A DNA stretch of 64,000 nt, taken from positions 744,001 through 808,000 of the forward strand of contig MU008164.1 of NCBI GenBank assembly GCA_010909165.1, given 5' to 3'. This stretch comes from Anthoceros angustus (lineage: Eukaryota; Streptophyta; Anthocerotopsida; Anthocerotales; Anthocerotaceae). This document shows positions 21,790 through 30,780 of the stretch, piece after piece. The notes beneath the pieces were generated by a model. That model was not told the origin of the DNA, did not search any database, and saw only the letters and a program-made list of their open reading frames with translations. The first letter of the stretch is position 1. The number at the start of each line of letters is the position of its first letter. The position numbers and the translations under genes were made by a program.

Positions 21790-22680
21790 CTTGCGCATGC
21801 TCCTAGATTTATGATAGCCCTTCTCTCGATTTTGCCTTGATGTTTGCGGTGGTCTTTCTTGATTCATCCAGAGACCGCAGCAATGTAAGTGGTAAACAAG
21901 GTGAGTTGAGCATCTGGGAGGTAGGTTAGCGAAGGCAGGGTGGATGAAGCTCACACGTACTTGTAAGCGCGACCTTACGCATCCGGTCATACTTTCTTTT
22001 CTTGTTTTCCTCTTGAGGAGTCTTATCACGCCATGACCTTATTAGCCCGCACGGCTGGTCTTCTTTGCTGAGTGCCTTCTGTGCCTCCGATGTGATTCTA
22101 TATGCATAGTAGTACTCAAGCTCTTCTTCCTCTTTTGGCATTGCTTTCGGATAGCATCCCGGTATTGCTCCTTGGTCGGGCCTTCCTTCAAAGGACACTA
22201 CACTTGGAGTGTCATAAGGTGAGCCTTTTCACCAACAGTCTCAGTCTTGAGATATACCTTGTTGTAATCCTTGGCTCACTGCTCATTGTTTTGGGGCGTT
22301 GAAGTCCAGAGAGGATGTTCGCATATAGAGCTGTGTAGAATCCACTGTCGAGGTAAGAACTTTGAGGCAGGTATCCACTCCCTTCCACAGTGAATGCACT
22401 CAACGCCATTGGGAACCTTCGCCATAGGATCCTCAGTGGTTAAGCAGCAGTGCTTACAACCCAGCAGCCATATACCTACCAGGCATATTGTGAACCAACC
22501 CAGGAGGAGCGCAGCAGTTAGATTGCAAATCTCAAGGCTGGAGATTTGGAGCGCCATGGTATTTGCATCTGGATTTAGAGCGCAACAGGCAGGTTGGTGG
22601 ACAGAGGAGCTAGGAGCGTAAGTGGTGAGAGGCGTAACAGCTGGCTGGTCACGAGGAGCGGGCGGTCAAGTCCACAACTG
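21790..22680 (-). other. Antisense BED-like zinc-finger segment in copia A
   Basis: Between RNase H and the 3' LTR, the minus strand encodes MAKVPNGVECIHCGREW with later H and C residues (LHSSICEHP). After a frame change it continues EGRPDQGAIPGCYPKAM, then EEEELEYYYAYRITSEAQKA and a Lys/Glu-rich tail. The C-x2-C...H...C spacing resembles the BED finger at the N-terminus of plant hAT transposase-like proteins. This assignment is inference. It lies opposite to gag-pol and has no place in the copia protein order. It may be a captured gene or hAT fragment. A second copy lies at 2719-3310. Confidence 0.5.
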
Positions 22681-22801
22681 GCAAATCATTTTGATTCTTT
22701 TTTCAGTTTTGTACTGAACCCAAATCAAGGTTCTAAGTTTAAGACAATATTTTATTGCTTAAATACTTCCTCTTGAGCTGTTCATTGCAACCAAGAGGGA
22801 G

Positions 22802-23000
22802 TAATGAAATAGTTAAGTCATCTAAAGTTAGGTTGACTATATGCTAGTGGTTTTATGAGCAGTTATAACCACTTACACAACTTGCGTATATATGCTTGAT
22901 TTTCCCATGAACTAAATAACCGTTTTTCATTTTTCTGCCGCGCTCATGTGCTTTCGCTCGCACCCGCTCGTGCCCCCTTGAATGATCCACACTCGCTTTA
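22802..23000 (+). repeat. 3' LTR of copia A
   Basis: 199 bp, preceded by the purine tract AACCAAGAGGGAG (22789-22801) and followed by the target duplication GAAGC. It is slightly longer than the 5' LTR because of small indels in the CTTTCGCTCGCACCCG region. Confidence 0.88.
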
Positions 23001-23257
23001 GAAGCAACAACAATCTTCAACGACAATCAAGGTTGCATCTTCTTAGCCAAGAATGCAACTTTTCATGCTAGAACCAAGCACATCGAAGTGAAACATCACT
23101 TTATAAGAGAGAAGGTAAAGTCAAAAGAGGTAAAGCTAGAGTATTGTCCAACGGAGACATGCGAGATATTTTGACCAAAGCCTTGACTTTAGAAAAACAT
23201 GCTAGGTTTAGCAAGATGCTAGGCCTAAGGGAATAATTTTGATATGTTGAGTGGGAG
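23001..23257 (+). pseudogene. Copia B RNase H, part after the family A insertion
   Basis: RNase H resumes as EATTIFNDNQGCIFL, FHARTKHIEVKHHF and KLEYCPTET, then is shifted near the DILTKAL motif. It ends before the purine tract GAGTGGGAG (23249-23257), which primes plus-strand synthesis. Confidence 0.85.
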
Positions 23258-23629
23258 TGTTAGAAGTGATTTATTACAACATATCAAAATATGTTATGAA
23301 GAGTGCCCTAAAAGCAGGTTATGAAGAGTGCCCTAAAATAACATACTTGAAAGTCATGCATCTTCTAGAAAGTATCTTCTAGAAAGTATCTTCTAGAAAG
23401 TCCAAAAGTAAAGGGCAAGGTCAAGTAACCAATAGGATTCAAGGTCAAGTAACCAGAGGGATCGAAGGCTAGGACTATATAGGCCAAGCCCACCTACTTG
23501 TAAGGTGTGGTGTGTGCAAGTGTTCTTGTGTGCTTGTGTGCTAGTATCTAGTGTGCCTAGTGCATATAACCCATATTGTATGGGAGTGTTGTGTTCCCTC
23601 TCTATAAAGGCTCAGCTCTTTTCCTAACA
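23258..23629 (+). repeat. 3' LTR of copia B
   Basis: 372 bp, TGTTAG...CTAACA, followed by GCGGC. It contains three tandem copies of the AGTATCTTCTAGAAAG-type unit near 23360-23400, against two in the 5' LTR. Otherwise the LTRs are nearly identical, which points to a fairly recent insertion. Confidence 0.92.
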
Positions 23630-23699
23630 GCGGCATGCACTAATTTGTGTGATCATTTAACCAAGTTGCAGGTCAAGACCAAGCAGGCCCAAATGCTTG

Positions 23700-24060
23700 T
23701 CTCCAGCTAGGCTCAGGCGGCACGGAAAATCGTATTTTTTAATGGTGACTGCGTGATTATCAAGGATACCTTATGAATCAAGGATGGGTTTCTGGAATTG
23801 CAATGGATCTTTTATGGACAAAACCAGGTGGTATGCTACACCTTATAGCGGGCCACAACCTGATCTTTCTCACGGAAACTCACGAACACCAGGTCAGGAA
23901 TCTCCTTATTTTTCCCAATTTCCTTTCCTTCTCTTTATTTAGGGATTATGTTTCTTCCAAGACACCGGTGGTGTGGCTTGCTTTTAACTCTTCTCTCTCA
24001 CAATTCATCACCGGGAGGACTCTCTGGCGAGGGTTTTGTGAATTAGGGTTTCGGCAATGA
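23700..24060 (+). pseudogene. LINE endonuclease-like fragment
   Basis: Reads WNCNGSFMDKTRWY in one frame and then, after a shift, NLIFLTETHEHQ and VVWLAFNSSLSQFI. A WNCNG start followed by a [L/C]xETH motif is typical of the endonuclease/exonuclease/phosphatase domain at the start of non-LTR retrotransposon ORF2. Only about 110 codons are present and they are frame-broken. It ends where the AT-rich repeat at 24150 begins. Confidence 0.45.
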
Positions 24061-24149
24061 TTTCCATCTAATAATCATTTATTCATAGCAGGTTGCTATT
24101 TTCTCCCTCAGGATTCTCCCTATGCTTAAGGCCAGCCTCGTATGACATT

Positions 24150-25195
24150 TGAAAGACCTATCAAAAGATCTCATGTATTTTATGCCTCTGGGATATCTTG
24201 TTGGTTGGAGACTTGATTAATACCAAAAATGCATAAATACTCGAATTTTATTGATATTTGTTTAGGGGAGGGCAAATTACAACGGGCAATGAACTCCGGA
24301 AATCTAGAGCGGAGATGTAGGTTCACTCTTTACACGAGAATATTACCATTCATATTAATTTTAAAAATTGAAATGAATGGTAATATTGCGTTACAACGCA
24401 GCTTGTAGCAACGGGGCACAACGTAATTTACAATGCTACTTGGTCAAGTAACTCTGGTCAGGTGATCTTGATTAATACACTTTGGTTACCCTAACTCTGG
24501 TTTATTAATTGTAGTTTAGTACGCTAGTTACTTAACCTTGGGTTACAGGAACCCATGGTTACCTTAACGAGGGTAAATCTCGTTCTAAAACCCGATGTTA
24601 AATCCGTTGCATGGCTTTGTTGTAACTTAAAACCCTAAACCCTGACCTACTGACGTGGCACACACGATGACATGGCAAGATGACATGGCATGCACAATGA
24701 CGTGATATGTTAGCATGTTCCAAACCTATCACCGAACCTTATTCACAACAGGCATTTCTCTTTACAACCAAAGGTTCAACATAAATATTTATATTTTTTA
24801 AAATTTCAAAATTTATGAAAAACAATTTTATCAAATTTTACCATTGATTAGAATACATAGGTATCTATATAGAATTAATAGATAAGTATAGACATCCCCT
24901 AAATAGGCCCTAATTTTCCACATAAACTCTCGTTTCTTTGTTTTCAGCATCTTAAATTTGTAAATTTTTACATATTGGGCGTTTTAGGTATAATAATTTC
25001 TAGATTTTCAACTTTTACTAATTTTAATTAATTAAAGCTGAATTACCCTTTGGGATACGGTACCTATTTACAACGTTATTGGGGACGCATCCACTATAAT
25101 GCTTGGATTTACAACATGTTATTAAATCACGTTGTAAATGACATTGTAATTCCCATTGTAATTCTTAAAGCACCTCTATTCTTATAGTGGGTACT
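24150..25195 (+). repeat. 1.05 kb AT-rich non-coding repeat
   Basis: Starts near AAAGACCTATCAAAAG and ends near ATTCTTATAGTGG, at the edge of a family B RNase H remnant. It is the parent of the palindrome at 1-1457. It has an internal inverted repeat around 24343-24390 (AATATTACCATTCAT and its complement). No open frame, tRNA primer site or clear terminal repeat was seen, so its class is unknown. Confidence 0.7.
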
Positions 25196-25790
25196 TGAGT
25201 GGTACATAGCATTGGAATTTGGTGTATCAACAAGAGCATCAGCAGGAAGTCCGAGTGGTAGGATATTGTGATTCAGACTGGGCAAGAGATGTTGATAGTC
25301 GCAAGTCTATGATTGGATATGTGTTTATGCTGAATGAGGGAGCCATTTCTTGGAATAGTAGGAGACAACCTACTATGGCTCTATTCTCTACACAAGCAGA
25401 ATATATGGCAACATGCTCTACAGTAATGGAGGCGATATGGCTGCGTAACTTGCTAGAAGAGATTAGATTCAAGCAAAAGGAAGCAACAACAATCTTCAAT
25501 GACAATCAAGGTTGCACCGTCTTAACCAAGAATGTAACTTTTCATGCTAGAACCAAGCATATCGAAGTGAAACATCACTTTGTAAGAGACAAGGTAAAGT
25601 CAAAGGAGGTAAAGCTAGAGTATTGTTCAAACTTCGATATATCACTTTGTAAGAGACAAGGTAAAGTCAAAGAAGGTAAAGCTAGAGTATTGTTCAACAG
25701 GAGACATGCCGGCAAATATTTTTACCAAATACTTGACTTTAGACAAACATGTTAGATTTAGCAAAATGCTAGAACTAAAAGAATAATTTT
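25196..25790 (+). pseudogene. Copia B RNase H remnant with the empty family A site
   Basis: A 178-codon open frame from 25219 covers copia RNase H: GYCDSDWARDVDSRKS, GYVFMLNEGAISWNS, STQAEYMATCSTVMEAIWL, FKQKEATTIFNDNQGC, FHARTKHIEVKHHFV. The KEATT junction is uninterrupted, so this is the empty version of the GAAGC site used by family A. A 66 bp tandem duplication at about 25571-25702 repeats the KHHFVRDKVKS block and shifts the C-terminus. Confidence 0.85.
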
Positions 25791-25807
25791 GATATGTTGA
25801 GTAGAAG

Positions 25808-26116
25808 TATTAGAAATGACTTATTATAATATATCAAAATATATTATGAAAGTACCCTAAAAATAACAAATTGTATACCTTCTAGAAAGTATCTTCTAGA
25901 AAGCCGAAAAGTAAAGGGCAAGTCAAGTGACCAATAGGATTCAAGGTTAAGTGACCAATAAGATTCAAGGCTAAGACTATAAAAAGCCAAGCCTACTTCC
26001 TTGTGTGCAAGTATTCTTGTGTGCTTTGTTTTCTAGTATAGCGAATATAACTCATATTTTATGGGAGTATTGTGTTTCCTCTCAATAATAATAAAGGCTC
26101 AGCTCTTTTTCTTACA
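25808..26116 (+). repeat. Diverged copia B 3' LTR upstream of the receptor-like protein gene
   Basis: 309 bp, starting TATTAGAAATGAC after a GTTGAGTAGAAG purine tract and ending CTTTTTCTTACA. It has more substitutions than the 10 kb LTR pair, so it is older. A TATAAAAAG lies at 25978. The LTR ends about 160 bp before the receptor-like protein start codon in the same orientation, so it could supply its promoter. Confidence 0.85.
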
Positions 26117-26274
26117 TTTCTTCTTTTGCTAACATTTCCCTCTATTCCTAACATTTCCCGCAGGAGAGGTTTAGGGTGCCTGGAGGGGATCAGCGTCCCT
26201 CGCCTACTCGTATTGTGACGACGTTTCCCTTCTCCAACGCCGAGTGTCCTTGCAAGTGACACATATGTATCGGC

Positions 26275-29200
26275 GTGATGGAGGTGTGGCTGCCCTTTCT
26301 TCTTTTCAGCCTGCTGTATGTGCATGTCAGTGTCCGCTTTGGAGCAGCATCCCGTCTTCTGCCATTCCATCGGAATCCCACCCACGTTACACAGGTGGGC
26401 CTTGCTTCCCGCTCCTCCTGCTGCACTAGTGCTACAACTAGTTCTGCTCGCCACACCACCATGCAGAGAATCACCAGCAGAGGAGACACCAGCACCCTGA
26501 GCTTTCCCTCCAATGCTACAGAGGTAGCCATTTTGCTTCAATTCCGGCAAAGCATCGTGGAAGACACTTCGAACGCACTCGCGGGCTGGAGAGAGAGCGA
26601 GCCGGGAGCCCCTTGCACGTGGCCAGGCATTACGTGCAAGGATGTCATGCAGACAAGACGAGTGTCCGAGTTGAATTTGACCGGTCCTAAGCCTCAGGGG
26701 CTCCATCCATCCTGCGATTGGGGGTTTGAAGTATTTGGCTGTCCTAGATTTGTCTCTCAACTTCTTCTCCGGCAGCATTCCTGGGGAGCTGGGGCAGTGC
26801 AGCAACCTGCAGGATTTGGACCTCTCCTCCAACCTGTTGACAGGCCCCATCCCACCTGGCTTGGGTGCTCTGTCAAGCCTCGAAGTTCTCAATCTCATGG
26901 ACAATGATCTGTCCGGTGCGATTCCACCTGACGTGTGGAACTGCTCCAGCTTGACCACTCTGCTTATCGGTATCACATCATCTGGTGACAAAAATTCCCG
27001 AACGCAGATCACGGGTAGTATCCCACCGGAGATTGGGAACCTTTATCGTCTGCAGTATCTGGTTCTGGAGAACACCCAGCTCATCGGCTCCATTCCACGG
27101 GAGCTTGGAAACTGCGCCGACCTTGTTGTCCTCTGGCTAAGCCACAACAATCTTGCGGGCTCCATTCCTGGTGAGTTAAGCCAGTGCAGTAACCTGCAGG
27201 TTTTGGACCTCTCCTCCAACCTGTTGACAGGCTCCATTCCTGGTGAGTTAAGCCAGTGCAGTAACCTGCAGGTTTTGGACCTCTCCTCCAACCTGTTGAC
27301 AGGCCCCATCCTACCTGGCCTGGGTGCTCTGTCAAGCCTCAAATACCTCAATCTCATGGAGAACGATCTGTCCGGTGCGATTCCACCTGATGTGTGGAAC
27401 TGCTCCAGCTTGACCACTCTGAGTATCGGTGTCACATCATCTGGTGACGAATACGCCCAAACGCAGATTACGGGTACTATCCCACCGGAGATTGGAAACC
27501 TTTATCGTCTGCAGAATCTGGCTTTGCAGAACACCCAGCTCAACGGCTCCATTCCACGGGAGCTTGCAAACTGCACCAACCTTATTAGCGTCTGGCTAAG
27601 CCACAACAATCTTGCGGGCTCCATTCCTGCCGAGCTGGGAAATCTACAAAAACTGCAGGCACTTGGTCTATTCTACAACATGCTCAGCGGAAGTCTCCCT
27701 GCATCTTTCGGAAACTGTTCCAGCTTGGAGCGTCTTGGCTTGGGAGGAAATGCGAAGCTCGTGGGCCAGATCCCACGAAGCATTGGCCAGTTGAAGCAGC
27801 TTCAAGCTATACAGTGGTACACCGGCTGGTATTTTACCCCTGGATTGAACGTAGTGTTACCCAGCGAAATTGGAAATTGCACAAGCCTTGAGTGGCTGGA
27901 TCTGGGGGGGCATTCGCTGACTGGCCCCATCCCGACATTCCTCTCTCGCCTTTCACGTTTGTCCACCTTGTCACTGAGGGCAAGCCGTTTCACCGACTCC
28001 GGATCCGTCCTGCAGTTCTTCAGCAGATTCACCAACCTAACGTACTTGGAATTCACCAACAGTGGCCTGACAGGCAGCATCCCCGCCAGCATTCTGGGAC
28101 TCGTCAACCTGAAGGAACTCCGTCTGTCAGGGAATAACCTCACGGGCCCTCTGCCAGACTTCAGAGGGAACATGACCGTCACAGGGCAAATGCCTGCATC
28201 TGTGTCACAGCCCCGGAGCCTATCCCACCTGGACCTTAAAAGCAATTTTTTGTCAGGTACGATTCCCTCCTTTCTGGGAGAATTGCCACTGGAGTACTTG
28301 GATCTTGGAACGAACCAGTTCACCGGGAGCATCCCCGACAGCTTTCAGCAGCTTGTTAAGCTGCACACACTTGGTGTAGGGACAAATAGTATGTCAGGAC
28401 AGATCCCGGATGTGTTCATGAACATGACGGAGCTGGTGGAACTCGGCTTGGAGAACAACGGCTTCAACGGCACACTTCCCGCTTCCATTAGCTCTCTCTA
28501 CAAGTTGCAGGTACTACAACTGAATGGAACCAACGTGGAGGGGAGTATTCCTGCGTCATTTGCACGTTTATCACAGCTACAGCTTCTGGAAATCTCGCAT
28601 ACTCGGATGACGGGTATCATACCAAACGACTTGTTTGAAAATATGACATTTCTGCAGAGGCTTGTTCTCAATGACAACCAATTGACAGGTGCACATTTCC
28701 CTTGCACGTACTTTATGATTGCCACACCATATTAATTGTGTATGCAGGCCAGGTAATGACTACCAGCACACTTTCCAGCTTTGTTAGGAGTTCTAACGCA
28801 ACACCTTGTCCTGTCATCGCAATGCCAGGCCCGATTCCAGAGAGCTTTGGGAACGCTATCAGTCTGGTAACCTTGATCTTGCGAGGGAACACATTGAACG
28901 GTTCTATACCAGCCAGTTTGCGCAACTGTACCAGCCTCAGTCTTATCGACCTGCAAGACAACCATTTGTCAGGAAGTATTCCTGAGCTTGGAGAGCTTGT
29001 GGGGCTGCGCGTTTTGAGCCTGGCAAGGAACAACTTCACCGGGAACATTCCCGACTGGTTGGGAAACTTGACCCACCTACAGGCAGTCGTGCTCTCGGAC
29101 AACTCTTTGACCGGAACAATTCCCACAGAGATCTTCAGTGGCCTGACCGGGTTTCAGAACGGGAGTGCACAAAACAATGGACAAGTTACTGTGTATGAAG

Positions 29201-29847
29201 AAGTTCCTATTGATGCTGCTGGTCGAACGCTGAAATTCAAATATATTCTCCAGGCGAACACTGTGCTTGATTTGTCGAATAACGACATCGTGGGCAGTAT
29301 CCCACCAGATTTTGGTGCACTTGTTGGTTTGAGAATACTCAACCTTTCCCACAATAAGCTTGAAGGGCCCATTCCAGGCAGTTTTCGCGAGCTGCAGTCC
29401 ATAGAGTACCTGGATATCAGCTACAACCTGCTGTCTGGTAACATTCCCAGTGATCTTCCAAGTCTGGCTTTCTTGAGTCATTTCAGCGTTGCCGCGAATA
29501 ATCTTTCTGGTCCCATTCCGACTGGAAAGCAATTCGGCACTTGGGATAACTCATCTTATCTCCCAGGAAATCCAGGGCTCTGTGGTGATCCACTGGAACC
29601 TTGCTCAGCTCCTAACCAGCCGCCAGGTGGAGAGGATAGCCCAAGTCCAGTAGATGAATGCGATGAAGCGTGTCCGGTCATTTCAAAGGTAGCCTGTGAG
29701 ATTGGTTTCATCGTAGGTTTCTATGCGACAATCACAGGGATGTTTGCCACAAAACGAATAAGAAATATGATATGCTTCACCGGACGTTACCGACGAGAGC
29801 CTGAACATTACATAGTGAAACATGGTCTCTATATAAGTCCTCAGTGA
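26275..29847 (+). CDS. LRR receptor-like protein (no kinase), one intron, one frameshift
   Basis: Cell-surface LRR protein of the receptor-like-protein class, probably a ligand-binding partner of receptor kinases. The start at 26275 gives a hydrophobic signal peptide (MMEVWLPFLLFSLLYVH). The LRR N-cap follows (ATEVAILLQFRQSI, GWRES, CTWPGITC). At about 26690 the frame shifts by one base, and NLTG then continues as LRGSIHPAIGGLKYL. About two dozen plant-type LRRs (LxGxIPxxLGNL) run to about 29480. A 140 bp intron lies at 28689-28828 (GT...CCAG, joining QLTG to GPIPESF). The C-terminus has the paired-cysteine NPGLCGDPLEPC motif, an acidic/proline spacer, a membrane segment (IGFIVGFYATITGMF) and a short basic tail. 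There is no kinase. The frameshift may be a base-call error or real inactivation. Confidence 0.85.
27158..27301 (+). repeat. Perfect 72 bp tandem duplication of one LRR
   Basis: 27158-27229 and 27230-27301 read the same, each encoding one 24-residue LRR (GSIPGELSQCSNLQV...). A larger duplication with a 459 bp period around it (e.g. SGAIPPDVWNCSS at 26915 and 27374) shows that this ectodomain grew by unequal exchange of LRR blocks. Confidence 0.92.
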
Positions 29848-30780
29848 TGTTGTGATGGGTAAGTGGATGGAGAGCAGAAATTTCCTGTGCTACGCTGAAT
29901 ACGTTTTTCCTTCAATGTACCGAAAAGCTTCGTCTTCGCTGTTTTGAAAAGCCGCTGAAGCTGCTTCCGTTTCTCCCATGCGGGGGGTGCACACACTTGC
30001 ACATGCTGGCAAGAGGCATGTCTATGTTATAGGAAATCAGCCAGGATTGTAGTGTCAAGGATGGAGAAGGTGGGAAAATTGTCAGGAAAGAACTGTAATC
30101 CAAGACAAGGCTGCCGGTGTGCCTTATACTTTATCCGATGATGAAGAGGTATGACTCCTCGTGAAGGGGTGTGTAGGCCTGGCTAACAGGGCTCTTAACA
30201 GTGTGGCTAACAGCATGTATCTGTCTGTTTTAATACTCCCCCTCAGATAGAGAGTGTTAGGGAACAGATATCCTTATGGTAGCCGAGGCATCTATTTAAA
30301 AGCAGTCGTTGTCCTGACCATATAGACGTGAAGCCCTCAAACCTATTGCGTGGTATTGATGCCATCGATACGTCTCCCCCTCGGTCGCAGCATTTTAAGA
30401 GAATGGTCATTTTTCTCCGTCCTCATTGCCGAAGGAGCAAAGTCTTGAACAAAGTCTTGATCAAGCCATAGGCTCTCGGTCTCCGCCACCGCGATGAGGC
30501 CCCTCCCCGACTTCCTGGAGCAGAACCGAGACAAGTCACGCGTACCGAGACAAGTGGAATGAGACGTTCATTTCATACGTGTGGCACAGCCCCTCATTTG
30601 CCAAGGAGTTATGACCACGCAGTGCACCCTCATGGACACTGTACACCAAGATGATCAGGCGTACCGCGACGTGGAATGAAGTCCTTCATGTCATAGGATT
30701 GGCAGAGACCCTCACCTCATCAGTGTCAAGCTCATAGTAAAACTGCCAGCCGGCACACTGACTTGAAACACATCTCATGG
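29848..30780. other. Intergenic, nothing recognised
   Basis: Between the receptor-like protein stop codon and the decayed PPR gene. I see no domain-bearing frame, RNA gene or repeat with a copy elsewhere in the window. The first 300 bases would include the receptor-like protein 3' UTR. Confidence 0.5.

Larger units (their letters stand above)
16656..23000 (+). mobile_element. Ty1/copia LTR retrotransposon, family A, nested in family B
   Basis: 6.35 kb element with LTRs of 190 and 199 bp and a 5 bp target duplication GAAGC (16651-16655 and 23001-23005). The primer-binding site after the 5' LTR is TGGTATCGAGCC, and the purine tract before the 3' LTR is CAAGAGGGAG. The order is gag, protease, integrase, RT, RNase H, as in copia. 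Protein similarity to family B is low, so it is a separate family. Frameshifts throughout make it non-autonomous. An extra antisense segment lies between RNase H and the 3' LTR. The empty target is preserved at 25484. Confidence 0.93.
10049..23629 (+). mobile_element. Ty1/copia LTR retrotransposon, family B, with nested insertions
   Basis: The element is bounded by two LTRs that start TGTTAGAAGTG and end TTTTCCTAACA, each flanked by the same 5 bp duplication GCGGC (10044-10048 and 23630-23634). A primer-binding site complementary to initiator Met-tRNA follows the 5' LTR, and a purine tract (GAGTGGGAG) precedes the 3' LTR. The domain order seen in the best segments, integrase before RT, defines the copia superfamily. 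The interior is rearranged: gag, RT and integrase pieces recur out of order between 10.6 and 16.1 kb, and family A sits in RNase H. The 13.6 kb length, against the usual 5 kb, comes from these insertions and duplications. It is not autonomous. Confidence 0.92.

Noticed and set aside
24625-24650. AAACCCTAAACCCTGACC as a telomere-like repeat
   Set aside because: Only about two telomere-type units are present, inside a dispersed AT-rich repeat. It is far too short for a telomere or interstitial telomere array.
24150-25195. Solo LTR or classical MITE
   Set aside because: No TG...CA ends, no terminal inverted repeat and no flanking duplication could be identified, so the repeat was left unclassified.
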